Source: Parascedosporium putredinis (lineage: Eukaryota > Ascomycota > Sordariomycetes > Microascales > Microascaceae). Taken from it: a stretch of 64,000 nt of DNA. The notes beneath the pieces are model-generated. The model was not told the origin of the DNA. It searched no databases and saw only the letters and a program-made list of their open reading frames with translations. Both the position numbers and the translations under genes were made by a program. Location of the stretch: contig CASHTG010000015.1 of NCBI GenBank assembly GCA_949357655.1, forward strand, positions 1,736,001-1,800,000, read 5' to 3'. Shown here piece by piece: positions 1 to 12,266 of the stretch. Position 1 is the first letter of the stretch; every line of letters begins with the position of its first letter.

Positions 1-20
1 TTTTGTCACACATCCAGCCT

Positions 21-1825
21 CTACATGCTTGGCCGCTGAAACGCAGCCTCGGCCTCCCGCTCCAACAGAGCCCTGCGAAGTCCTTTTCCCTCCCACCAGA
101 CAAAGCCAACAAGGACGAGACCGATACCAGCGGCGAGGAATAGAAGCATGAGGTCGACGGGGACGGGGTCTCCATCGAACTTGACGTGGAAAAGATAGTC
201 GAGTACGTATTGAGAGAGGTTAAAGGGCCCGGTGAGGGAGATGAGGGCGCCATAAACGGTGCCAAAGGTGTCGAGGCCAAAGACCTTGGCGGCGTAGTCG
301 GAGATGGCGGTGTAGTAGAGGGGTCGGTAGATGACAAAGAGAGCGACGTTTGCGTACGCGGCCCAAACGCGAGGCACGACGCCAAGCGCGCCGATGGCGG
401 TGGCGGCGGCTACAAGGGTGGACAGGACAGAGAAGGTACTAAACGTATCGAGGAAGAAGCCGACGAGGGGTACGGCGAGGAGACCGCCGAGGGGAGGGCA
501 GCGTCGAAGAAGTGGTTGAGGCGAACGGCCTTGTCGACAGAGTCGAGGATGGACTCGTACTGGGGCCGGATGGTGGCGATGAAGTAATTGATGCGGGTCA
601 TCTGGACAATGGTAAAGAGGCTAATGAGGATGAACCACGGGGAGCGGATCTGCTGGGCGGCACTGGCGCCGTGCATGGCGCCCCAGACGCCCGAAACCTC
701 GGTGGCCCGCTCACCGCGGCGAATACTGTGCACGGAGCCCAAGAGGTTCTCTACCTCGGTGGCAATGGAGGCGTAGCGGCGGTCATTGTTTTGGTTGCCG
801 CCGCCGCGCAGAAGAGGGGCCTGATCTCCGTCGGAGAAGGGACTGATGGAGCCGTCGCTAAAGTAGCCATCGGACTCGTACTCCTCCTCGAGCATGGACA
901 CGAGCTCGCCGACGGACTTGTAAGGCAAGGGAGGTAGGACGAGGAGATGCAGGAGCATGATGGCGGCCGGTACAGCAAGGTAGCCGAGGAAGAAGGTGCG
1001 GATGGTGAGGGAACCGGCGGTGTGTTCGTAGATGATGCGATACACGTAGAAGAGGGCGCTGGAGGCATCAAAGGAGCCAGTGATGAGGGAGAGGATGAGG
1101 CCAGAGCGGGAGGGAAAGGCGTTGGACAGCTGGAAGGAGGAGATGAAGACGCCGGGTCCCCGAGGGCGAGGAGGAGGTAGCCGACGAGAAGGCCGTCAAA
1201 GGGGACTTCTTGGGAGTAGGCCATGAGGAGGGAGCCGGCGGCGAGGAGGAAGCTGCCGACGATGCTGGAGACGCGGGGCCCGTAGTTGTCGAGGATGGCA
1301 CCCATGGGCAGAGTGGCCAGGTTGCTGGCCACGGCGGCGGTTGTGAACATGAGGTTCAGGCGCATCTCGACGCAAACGTCGACATCCTGGTCGGAGCCGC
1401 CCTTGGCGGCGCAGCCGTCCCTGTAGGCGCCCTCCTGCCGTAGCACGGGTTTGAGGGCGGCGTAGCCGAAGATGATGCCGGCGGCCAGCAGCGAATATAT
1501 CAGGGTGACCACGATTTGGACTGCCGGTGAGGAGTTTAAGTATTGGTATAGAGCGAAAATGCGGTATAAATACCATGAGGAAGGGGGAAAGGTGGGGAGC
1601 CGAGAAAGACTGCGACTTACATATTCTCTTCCATTTCGCAACTTCGTAGGCGGCCACGTACTCTATCGGTTTCCGGCTGGCACTGAATTCCCAGTAGTCG
1701 GGGAAAGGGTTGAAACTTAGCGACTGCGCTCGTTGCCGGCGAGAGCCCTCGGAGCTGCGCCGGACGGCGAGATCGGGACCCGCGGCGACAACGGCATCGA
1801 TTGATGCAACTCTGTTCATGGACAT
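21..1825 (-). CDS. MFS transporter, Fmp42-like, two frame breaks
   Basis: Major facilitator superfamily membrane protein, probably of the fungal Fmp42-like group (substrate unknown, so transport role is inferred). Exon 1 is 1621-1825; an intron with a GTAAGT donor spans 1521-1620; exon 2 runs to the stop at 21-23. Exon 2 opens with a hydrophobic helix, then LATLPMGAILDNYGPR, the conserved MFS loop 2-3 signature, followed by further helices, a hydrophilic central loop and a second helix set ending in VLVGFVWWEG. The frame shifts once in the C run at 1158-1161 and once at the G run 491-494 (coding C4); one extra base at each restores homology. The rebuilt length is about 568 aa, a normal 12-helix size. 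The ATG at 1819 is an alternative start. Family call is solid; the subgroup is less certain. Confidence 0.8.
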
Positions 1826-2205
1826 CTTGCCCTATACCATGATAACACTAAGTTGGACGATGGGAGGGTAGGAAAAACGCGGTAAGCGCGCTTGGGAACA
1901 GTGAGGCGGCAGGTTTTGGATGGAAGGGGAGTCGTGTTCCTGGCTTCCCTCGAGTAAGTTGAGGCGGCTATCGACTCGACTTGACTTTGAATCCGGGCTT
2001 ATGTGCGTCTGCGAATACTCGTTTGGCCGATTAATTTCCTAGGTCTTGCGATCCAAACACCCTTTTACACGTTTCCGGTACGGGGCGGCACTGCCAAAGG
2101 ATCAAAGACGTCGGAGGACTATTATTGGGAATGCAAACTGCAAGAGGGAGGAGAAAGGGGGAACGAGGGACTGCGACGCGGAATGATCATGAGGGCTGAT
2201 TATTA

Positions 2206-2242
2206 TCTTCTTCTTCTTCTTCTCCTCCTTCGTCTTCATCTC

Positions 2243-2270
<28 letters not shown>
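2206..2270. repeat. TTC/TCC microsatellite
   Basis: Imperfect trinucleotide run of TTC with TCC, CGT and CAT interruptions. It lies about 380 nt upstream of the MFS start and probably varies in length between strains. Confidence 0.85.
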
Positions 2271-2273
<3 letters not shown>

Positions 2274-2714
2274 CTTTGTCTATTCCATCCTTGTCCCAAA
2301 ACAGGATTTGTTCTCGGCAAGCTCAGGGTAGGCCGTAAAAGAAAAACCAAGAAAAATAAAATAAAAAAGAGGAGAGAAACAAAAGAAGAGGAGAGAGGAG
2401 GGAAAAAGAGATCGTGACACACCCTCATGGGAGGAGTAGTCAGTCAGGCTCACTCTTTCTTGTGTGTCAGGCTGCCACCTAAGATTCCTTCGTATTCTCC
2501 ATTTGGCGCTGCACACCACCCTTCTTCCCCTTCGCTAGCCTTCGCTTCCACAACGAACGCGGGTGGGAGACCTATGGTTCTGGTTTATTTTCCTCCCATG
2601 GTGTGCGTGACCTGCCGACATTAATTGGCCGTCTGCAAGTCAACACACCACCCGTCCGATGTGCCATCGACATGCTCCGCGACCTGCAGGCGGCAGGGCG
2701 GCGGTAACCACTTG

Positions 2715-2740
2715 GATGGGCGAGGATGGGCGAGGATGGG
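2715..2740. repeat. Tandem repeat, 10-nt unit
   Basis: The unit GATGGGCGAG is repeated about two and a half times. No function is apparent. Confidence 0.75.
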
Positions 2741-5481
2741 ATCCTTGGACTCTTGACGCAGTCTTCACGTGGGTAGGATTCAAGTCACTGCCAGGCTTTG
2801 ACTCGCGGTGAAAGAAGCAACTCGTTTATTTATTCTTCAAGATTCGGGTAAAGTAAAGCGGATCATCTCATTGTTCGTCGAGCTATTCAAAGGAAAAGAA
2901 AGGGCGGGGAATTGCGAACTGTACGTAGTAATGGGCGACACTATTAGCTGTCTGATCTCTGGGATCTAGTTGATCGAGGGGCGTTGAGGGGCTGGCGCGT
3001 CTTGTCCGTCAGATCTTGGCTGGGGCTCAGTCAAATGACCCCCATGGCCTATGGCCTAGACGGCAAGGAACAGTCCGCCCTTTCCGGGTTAAAACAATGG
3101 ATCAATCCTATTATGGAGGCTGACGGCCTTGCCTTGGATTTCACAGCAACCAACCTCAAGACTCCTCTTGCCTTGGTGCATGCCATGGTGCATACCTCGC
3201 ACGCCTAGCAAGTTCTCTTCAGCCTGTGTGATATTACAAATGAACCCATATCGTGCCCTGCTCGTTTCGAACTCTCGCGGCACCCGTGAACATGTCCGGC
3301 TGAGACGGGGGTCATGCTAACCTAACGGATGAAAGACCATACATCAATGGATGTACCGTGTGTCTCCCTGGTGCAGCCCTTTGAATGATCAAATGGGAGG
3401 GGCATCAATGCTGGCGCTGCGCCTTCTGAACCTGGCTAACCCGCTCTAACCCCAAGCCGCCTCGAAAAATTGAAAAGGCGTGCCACGGGCAAAGCCTGCT
3501 AACTGAGAGGGGAAAACAACAAAGCCACCCAATAGATTCCATTAGATGCATCGAATCGGCGGATGACATTGTACAAGGCCTCCCTGACACTTATGCTTTT
3601 CTAGCCCGCTCTAGTTGGAAAATTATCGATCCCGAAAGCACGAGATCTGAATGACGAGAACTAGCGCTTCAACCGGTCGTGGGGTACTACTATGTACTGT
3701 AAGCCCCTCTCCGACCACGTGCATACAGCGTCGAATATCGGCTATCCTGCACTATTCACGAACAATGATCACTTGAGCAGTGTATCAATGGTCAAGACTG
3801 TGGAACGCGAAAAAGAAAATATTCAACATTCAACATTCACAAGTTTCTCTTTAGAGGGCAGGAAAGAACATTGAAAAAGGTTGATCCGACCAGCGGGTGT
3901 GGTTGCCCAGATAGAGGGCACGTCTTGATATTTCCCCTTCCCGAGCACACAATCGGCTCATCTCTCAATCAAGTCTGTAATGGGACGGGTGGGGAACTGT
4001 GCCAGTATTATAATGGATCTATTTCATATGTATCGATCTTCGTCACGGATGCAGAGCCACCCACTGATCGGCGAACTCTTCTGCAAGCAACATTGAAGTT
4101 GGGGCACAGCCGATCACTCGTGCGAAGTAGTGGACATTGGAGAGGGGAATTTTTAGGAGTGAGCCGGATCGTCATCGCGCATCACTCCACACTACCGTTT
4201 CCCCAGGGCCGATCGATTTAACAACGGAACCGGGAATGGTATATCACGGCTTCAGATAAAAACCTGGGCAGGATTACCCTTCTCCTTTCCTGATCTAGCT
4301 TGCCGCCCTTGCTCCTTGACTATTTGCTCTCTGCAATATCTGCCGTCCCATCCCGGGTCGGCCGCCTGCTGCCGTGTAAAGGCTCCATGTCATACAACGG
4401 ATGCATGATTGGCATCGCTCCCGGGATCGCGTTCCACCGTAAGCACTCTATAGATCAATCATTCGTACGGAAATCAAGCCGAAACGGTACATTGTGCCAT
4501 TGCGGCGCTCTACAAAAAGCACCCAGTTCCCCTCCTCCTGCCACAAGCGATGGGCGCGGTCTTGCCAGGATGCGAACCACCGACATATATCCATTGATGG
4601 GTATATACCGAGATGGATCTCAATATTTACACGAACCCGGAGAATATACAGGTAGACGAAACTGAGAAAACCTGGTCCAACATGCCCCCGCGCTCTGCCA
4701 TTTCAATCCTTTTCTTAGGCCACTGATGAGCTAGCCACCTCCGCTCATCCACTACAGCGAGAGTTCTACGTAACTTAAGCACCAAGCTTTGTCTGGTCTC
4801 TGTCCAGCCTCACCTCGTTAGGGCGCCCCTCCTGTCGAGTTAAACGCCACGCCCGACGTACGGCGTCGCAGCCTTATTACGACTTCTCATTGATACTCCA
4901 CACGACTTCACACTTCATGCCTCTTCCTCACATCTCGAGGAGTTTGCCTGGTAGAGCATAGCACACCCCTACCGGCGAACCCCTGGCAGGAGAATGGCCA
5001 TAAGAAAAGGGGAAGACGTGGAAAAAGAAGTAGATTAACAAGTGACAAGCGATTGCGATGACCACTAGCGGGAGCGGAATCTAGAAGACACATAAGGAAC
5101 CAAGCAAAAAAGCCAAAGCAAAAACGTGATAGGACTCCATCAAAAAAAGCAAGGCACCATAAAGCATCACCATTCAAGTTAAAAGGCACTATGCACAATA
5201 AAACCCGACCCCACACTACCCTCGAATCCTAAAACCGACCCCCACATACTCCGCCGCACAATGGCCTATTCGCTCCGAAGTGCGACCAACTACTTTTTTG
5301 AAAGATATCGTCGTTCGCTCACCGGAATAGGCTGGGTCAACGTGCGGCTAGTTCGGGACATCTTGACTGTGGGGCGCCTGCGGGAGAAGGAAGTGGCGGA
5401 ATTCGCGCGATTGGGGAGGGGCAAGAAAAATCAAGTAGACTCCGGGCACCGACTGTGCTTTCGATCTTTGTCGCAACGGAT

Positions 5482-6856
5482 TTAGAAGTAGCGGATGATA
5501 GCAACGCCACCATCACGGATCGCCGTCTATCAAGAAAGAACAAGATGGATTAGCAACCGCGGGATCAAAACGACTTGTAGCACGCTCCGCAAGGACATGG
5601 AGGGGCAACGGAGAGAGAGAGAGAGAGAGAGAGAGAGGAGGGGGGAAGGGGAAAAAGGGGAGAAGGAGCTAAGCTTACCGTGCAGCCATTGGCATTGCCG
5701 TTGGTGTAGACGCCGTTCCGAAGCTCGCACTCGATGCTGACATCGCCAGTGATCTTGATGTTGAAGTCCAGCTTAGCCGTGGTGGTGGGAGAGTTGGGGA
5801 AGATAGAAAGGTAAGTGATGCCATCAGTGCTCCTTCCGGTACCGATGTTGATGGGCGCCCAGTTGCCGCGCTCGTCGTGGTTGCTAGAGCTGTCCCAGAG
5901 GCAGCCGTCCTCGACGCTGACGCCCTTCTTGTTGACGTAGTACTGGGCCGTGGTGGCCTTGTTGTTCCACACGTAGTACGAAGAAGAGTCGGGGTTGGTG
6001 AGGGGCTGCTTCTCACCGGGCTGGAGGACGGTGGGGATGACCATGGACTCGGTTCCGGGGTAGTCGGTTCGGCAGGTGGAGACGACCTGGTCAAGATCGT
6101 TTTGGATGAAGACGCCGCCAGCACCCAACTCGCAGAGGGTGGGGTGCTCGGGACGGGTGAGCTCGAGGAAGCCATCGCTGTTGCAGTACAGACCGCCGAT
6201 GGATTGAAGGGTAGCGCCCTGCGCCGAGGGCCACTGCGTCTTCTGGTAGCCAGGGGGCAGGCGTACGAGCAGAAGGCGCCAGACACACACCCATCGCCCT
6301 TGACAGCGGTCTCGATGTAGCTGATGGCCGAGTCGCCCTTCCTATAGGTGGGGCAACGCTGAATGCCAGCCCAGCCATTGGTGTCGAGATAGCTGATGGG
6401 AATGGCGCCGTAGTCGGACGGGAACTGCGTGCAGGGGATCGAGCCGCTAGGGAAGTTGGCGGTCAGTCCCTTGGGGCCTTCGACGGCGGGGCTGGGAGTC
6501 GGAGTGGGCTCGGGGGTCGGCTCGGGCTCGGGGGTGGAGGTGGTCTTGGGCTTCTTCTTCTCGAAGAACTGGGCACCCTGCTCGGGGGTGATCTCCGGGG
6601 TAGTCTCGCCAATGACGACGAGGAGGCCATCCTCCAGTCCCTTGGCGGCCTCCTCCTTGAAAGGGCCTCGCCTTCGAGCTCGTACACGGTCTCGGTAGCG
6701 CTGGCGACCCACTGGGTGACGACGGCGGGTTCGCGGCGAACCTTGAGGGAGTTCGGCGCTTGAGTGAGCGGTGCATATCGCGGTGGTCGTGGTGACGCTG
6801 GGCGACGGCCTCGCTGGCCAGGAGGCCGCGAGGGCAAAGGTAATGAGCGACTTCAT
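5482..6856 (-). CDS. SUN-family cell wall protein (Uth1/Sim1/Sun4 type), four frame breaks
   Basis: Secreted wall protein of the SUN family (glucan-modifying, GH132), involved in septation and wall remodelling in fungi. Exon 1 is 5679-6856; a 152-nt intron (5527-5678) carries a GA/CT microsatellite; exon 2 is 5482-5526 and ends in AIIRYF. The N-terminus MKSLITFALA begins a signal peptide, followed by a TETVYELEG segment, a low-complexity linker rich in TPEPEPTP, and the SUN domain with CTQFPSDYG, GDGCVSGAFCSYACP, STCRTDYPGTESM and GNWAPINIG. The frame breaks once each near 6824, 6755 and 6659, and at the G run 6253-6257; one added base at each gives a 408-aa protein. The last site, inside the conserved CPPGYQKTQ stretch, is certain; the three N-terminal positions are approximate. 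Family call is very strong. Confidence 0.9.
5611..5636. repeat. (GA)n microsatellite inside the SUN intron
   Basis: About 13 GA units on plus, read as a CT tract in the SUN pre-mRNA, within the intron 5527-5678. It lies far from the acceptor at 5527-5528, so it is not the usual polypyrimidine tract. Confidence 0.9.
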
Positions 6857-7519
6857 GGTATTCGGTATCGGATTCCGTCTAAAAATGTGCTGTCGTGTCT
6901 TCGTTCGAAAGCTTATTGTTCTTCTTTCCTTGCAGCCGGGGAAGCGGTGATGCTAATCGGCTCGATGTAGGCAAGTTGCAGACTCCTTTGGAACGAGTTC
7001 GAGAGGAGGAATTACCAGGAAAACAAGAATGAAAGGGAGGTTAAAAGAGTGTGGCTTGTTTCCTGCGATGCTCGGTGGTCAAACGAATGTGGTAGAGGGC
7101 ACTCGACGAGGAGAAGCGCTCAGTTTGATACAAGTATCAACAACGACGAACGAAGCAAAGCAAAGAATAAAAAAGGAAGCAAGATAAAAGAGTGTAGTTG
7201 TAAGGAGCGGAAGAAGGAGAGAAAAGGAGTCCTTCAAGGATTCTACTGCAAAAGAGTGTGGTCAAGCCAGCTGCATGGTCATGGCGAGAGGGGGAAAAAG
7301 GAAAGGACAAGGACAGGGGGCATGGACAGGGGGATAATTTAGAGGGAGATATGGGGTTAATGGGAATGGGTCAATCGATACGATGCGATACTACGGCGTG
7401 GGTTCTGGGCGTGCGTGCGCGTCGGGTGTTTGGAACAGGTACCCTCTGGCATCGTCAACGCTGGGCCTCTACTTGTTGGATACTTGGACGAGGTATCACG
7501 CCAACAGAAACCAGGACCG

Positions 7520-7547
7520 CGACTGCGACTGCGACTACGACTGCGAC
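7520..7547. repeat. Short tandem repeat, CGACTG-type
   Basis: Four to five imperfect copies of a six-base GACTGC unit in the SUN upstream region. Confidence 0.75.
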
Positions 7548-10500
7548 CTCCGCTTGAGTGCCACCCTCCCGAAATCAAAAGATGGGTACATCTACGAAGT
7601 AATTCGAGGCCCTCCCTCAAGCCCTCAAGTTCCTTTCAAGGTACAAGTAGAATCATAGAAGAGGACCCAGACCCGTTTCTTCCTGGGTGTCAATTCATTG
7701 CGATGGTAATTATGCCGGGATGAGAGATACTGGGACAGGTTGTGTATCTGTCTATGGGTGTGTCTGCGTCTGCGTGCCTGTCTGTACGTGTCGTGGATGT
7801 GGAATGAATAGATTGAGGTCAAGGGGAATAATTCGCCAAAAAACCCCACAATAAACCGGTGGGTGGATCGAGATCATTTTGATTGCTTCCATGTTCGCTT
7901 GGTGTACCTGCATTAGACGGGTTCGTCCCATCTGGTCCCGGGTGTTGGTCAAATCAGGACACAACTCGGTTCCCAAATTTCCAACTGGGGCCCCCTTCCC
8001 AAGCCTCTCCCTCCTTTTTCACAAGCGCGACGGACTGTACCGCCGTACCTCCAAGTACACTAGATGGGATACCGAGTGGAGCGTCGTGGCCGAGTACTGT
8101 TTTGGTCACTATCCGCTCCTCCAGCTGGCCTGGGCACCAAGAGATAATAAACTGTAGCGTATTATTCTGAGTCAAGCCCGTGCCAAGAAAGGGGGCCTCC
8201 TCAGGCTAGTGTCAACAGAAAAAAGGAAAAAGGAAACAAGGGAAAAAGGAATACAAGCCAAGTACCTTGCCTGCCTACGGTGGTTCGTACTCACCGCACG
8301 TCCTCGAGTGGCCTGGCGTGGCAGCTGGCTTGAATTGATCAAGGGACAGACAATGGTGTCCTGGGAAACCCGCGCCTGGGCGGGCCAGGACAGGCCAGGA
8401 CAGACCGGGCTCACCCCAGGCGCTAATATCTTTGGAGAGGCATCTTGTGCATTCAATTGATCAATTTTAAATCACCCCAACCATATCCGGTCGCTTGCCC
8501 ATCAACAAGTAGAGGGGGAGATCCACATCCAAGGCGGTGGCTGCCGACCGCCCACGGATTCGGATTGGCAGAGGCGTCAACTGGTGATGGTGCTGGGCGG
8601 AAAGGGGAGATTGGGAGACAAGGTCATCGATAACTGAGTCCTCGCGGGTGTGATTTTGAGGGCACACCTCTGGAAGAGTCATGGTCAGTCCACTCGCCAT
8701 CGGCCAAAATTCGAGCAAGTCCGACACTATTCTTCTCTCTCTCTCTCAGACACAGCCAACAATGGCGTGCTCTCAAGGGACGTCAGCTATTATGAGTACA
8801 GTACATCACAAGTGACCCAACTTCATTTGAGAACAAAAGATCTATCAGTGGATCCATGGGTGTATCTGGTCCTGGGCATATTACCGTCGCTATTTGAAAA
8901 GGAAATAAAACTGAGATTAAAATAGCCCCTCCGAGAGAGCACTCGGCGAAGAGGGAAAATAAAAATAAAACGAAGAATGAGGTCGCGACAACAATCAAAG
9001 TGAGGAGGTGCTTGAGAGTGTCAGGGCAACTCTCGCTCTTCAGCTCTAATTAGCTCATCTATTGACAGTGCGACGAGGGTTGCTCCCTGAAAGTTCCAGC
9101 GATGATGCTTGAGCAAAGGCAATTTTCGCGCCTCATCTCCTTTGTATCTTGTATAGATCGCGATTGACTGGCTCGTGGGCTGATCAAGGTGATTGAGCGA
9201 TGAGTTTTGATGGCTGTGCTGTCCCTCGAGCTGTCTAGTGTTGATGGGAGTTGCTCTGGGCCATTGATGGGCAAGGACTCTCCACACAGAGAGACACTCG
9301 CTCACACCCTGACGGATGGATGGGATTGATGCACGATCCCTCCACTCCATGGGTTGACGTATGCACAGACAATGATCCATCTGCGCTCCATTTTTGGATG
9401 AATTTGTTTGGAATGGGGAGATAATACTTCTTGTAATCTGACCAGTCGCTCCATTGAGGGATCAATAGAATTGATAGCACTCAATGAGCACGTACGCTAC
9501 AGGCAAGTACGCCCCAGGTGAGGTGGAGATGCGGATAGTGTCCAACTACTTCGTACTTCGTCCCTCACACTAACTATGACGCTAGGCTCAAGCCACTAAT
9601 CTCGACCTGCACCTCACCATTTCTCAACTTGAGCTTGATCGCCTTCACCCCAGGGCGGCCTCATAATAATATTTCGAGAGCTTAATGGAGTTCCACACCG
9701 AGCAAGCCTACGTAGGCTCCCTGAGTGGCCCCCACTGTTTCCTAGGAATGGACACATCCACACTTGATAGATTCCTCTTGGCTCTGAGCACATACATCAC
9801 TTTGCCCAGCCAGCACGGAGATTAAATGGTAATACGTGTAGGGCCAGAGCGGTGCATTCTTGATTCTTCCCTGGCCAAAACAACGCCGATCAGCATGGGC
9901 GCCCCGAAATTTACCTACACAATATCAACACATGCCCTGGGCCTGGCCTGCCGATGTCATCGAGTTTCGGTCAACCCTGTCCTTCGTTGAGGAGAATTTG
10001 TCCAAGATTTGTTTCCTGTCGGCCTTGCCAAGCGCCAAGGAGGTCGCTGGCGATACGGGCAATCTCGCCAGGGAAAAGACCACCGGGTGCCTTTGAGGGA
10101 GAGAAGGGGGCCACAAAGGTATCCATGGCATCAAAGACGTGGGCCTCCGGCTGATAACACTCATATCCACCAATTTAGCACTGATGGATTGATTGTCAAT
10201 CTCCTTTTTCCTGAAATAAAGGCCTCGATTACACGCCGAGGGACCAGGTCCAACATGTCGAACATGTCGTAGATGATCGAGGGACCGTGTCTTATACCGC
10301 ACATCACACATCATACATTGGGTGTTACAATGAAAGATGAAAGCAATATACTATGTCTCACCACAGAAGGCCCTGTTTATCGGCTCTCCCGCGGGTCCAG
10401 TCCAACGTTCGCTTGCCGACACTCCTTCCTGCTGGCTTGTCCTTGTTCCCCATTCAACAGCCATCCCCCGGTTAAGTCTAAGTAAAAGAGAGGGGCAATA

Positions 10501-12245
10501 TGCGGTGGCATCGTTTCCCTCTTCCTTCCTCGAGAAGGGGATCTCAAAAGGGAAATCTCGACGCGAGACGCAGCTTGGCTTATTAGCCAGGAAGACGAAT
10601 AGTAGGAAAGCACTCTGCGAGCGCTCTCGGTGCCCAGGTGAAGGATATAAGCGGCCACAGCGATGATCGAATCCGGCACACTCATGAGCAACGACTCCTC
10701 CACCCAGAACCCTCCCAAGCTAAAAGTAGGGGATTGGTCTTATTCTTTTCAGGCATAAAAGCCGGAAATCCTAGAAGTGAGGGCATTCGTAAGTCAATGA
10801 CCCCACCTGAGTCTGGCCCCCTCACTGCTCTATTGCTGGTCGTCGTCGTCATCTTGTCGTTGGCCTGGTACCCTTGACTCCAAAGTTAGCTTCCTCGTCT
10901 AACGCTAGCTGCCCTTAGCCGACGCCAGTCGAACGAGGGATTCGTGCGAGCAGTACGTAATGAGCCTGGCACGGCACGGGTTCCGGAGTTGCGTCGGGAG
11001 GCCATGGGGCAGGGATAGCGGGAGGCTCCGGGCCATCGCTCATCTGAAACTTGCAACCTCACACCTGCTCGGCTCCGATTTTCTGCCCTCCTGCTCACCC
11101 AAAGGAGAAAGCGTTTTTATTAGTTGGACAGCAGCTAGACCGATTCCACTGACACCGACGTGAACTGGCAACTTCTTCTCCCCACAAGCCAGCCTCGCGG
11201 ATGAGAGTGCGGCATTCGCAAAAGGCACCCAACCTTGTGTGCTGCGGTAAGTGGAGTGGTGGCACCCTTCTGCCGTTTCGGTATGCGACACACAGTCTCT
11301 CTCGTTCTATGACAAGGTGACGGATGGGAATTGGCCAAGCCCTAGGCTCAAGCCTAAGCATGTGCATAGGAGCTCAAGCTTGCCGGTTCAACTTGTCGAG
11401 CTTGGTTGTCGGGGTTGGCAAGAGATGTAGGAGTCGCTGAGCTTCCTCTTCGAGTGACGCGTTCGGAGCCCTGGTCGCAAGAATTTGTTTTCTTCTCGCC
11501 AACCACGTCAGCACATGGTAGGGGAAAGGGTTCTAAACCCTGCATCCAAAAGACAAGAGAAGGTCTTAGAAGTAACGCGTCATGATGGGACAGGTCTATG
11601 GGTCGGTCTGAGACATGTCCTTCAAATGTTTTGATGGTCTGGGTCGTTCGTTTTCTGGTGCCCCTACGATTATACTGCCCATCGGGAACAGTCTCTGTAC
11701 CAGAGGCTCCTCCATTTCCCCATCTCCAAGTCTTGGACATCCTGCCAGCTCCTTTGCACCCGAAGAGGTGATGGGCGTTAGCCTGTGATGCGTGCCTCAA
11801 GCCGCTCGCATCTTGTCTCTGGAACCTGAAGCCACCGCCATCTGCGCACCTAGGCCACGCATCGTGCTTTACGGCGCCCCAGGTGCGTATGCATGGTGGG
11901 AAGCATGTATGGAATGGCGAGAAACTTCAGGTTTCTGAAGGATTTTTCTAGGCTACGAGACATAGCGCTGGATAGATTCGGATGATGATCCGAGTGGAAT
12001 GTAGGCACGATGCCGTCTTGAACTGGGACGTGACGATCGACTGGTTTGTTATATTGTTGGAGCAGCGGATACCTGTTCTCGTCATCATGATAGTTGTAGT
12101 GTCTACCTTGGCTGGCGCATGCCAATTTTGCTCCTAGCGTTTACTAACTTTGACCTGGCCCAACAACCCCAACATCTCGTTCTTAAGGAGGGGCTCTGAT
12201 AGCAACAGATGCGATATATAAGCACTACGTCGCATCTCTGCAGTC

Positions 12246-12266
12246 TTTTTTTTTTTTTTTTTTTTT
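12246..12266. repeat. Poly-T run (21 T)
   Basis: Uninterrupted T homopolymer in the gene-poor interval. Read from the minus strand it is poly-A, so it could be an old retroposition scar, but no retrotransposed body was recognised next to it. Confidence 0.85.

Larger units (their letters stand above)
1826..5481. other. Intergenic, no gene seen
   Basis: Lies between the start of the MFS gene and the 3' end of the SUN gene. It holds a TTC-type microsatellite (about 2206-2270), a short tandem repeat (about 2715-2740) and two CACGTG hexamers (near 2765 and 3717). Open frames are short and match no family I recognise. Confidence 0.6.

Noticed and set aside
12246..12266. Poly-T run as the tail of a retroelement
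   Set aside because: No target-site duplication or reverse transcriptase-like sequence was seen next to it.
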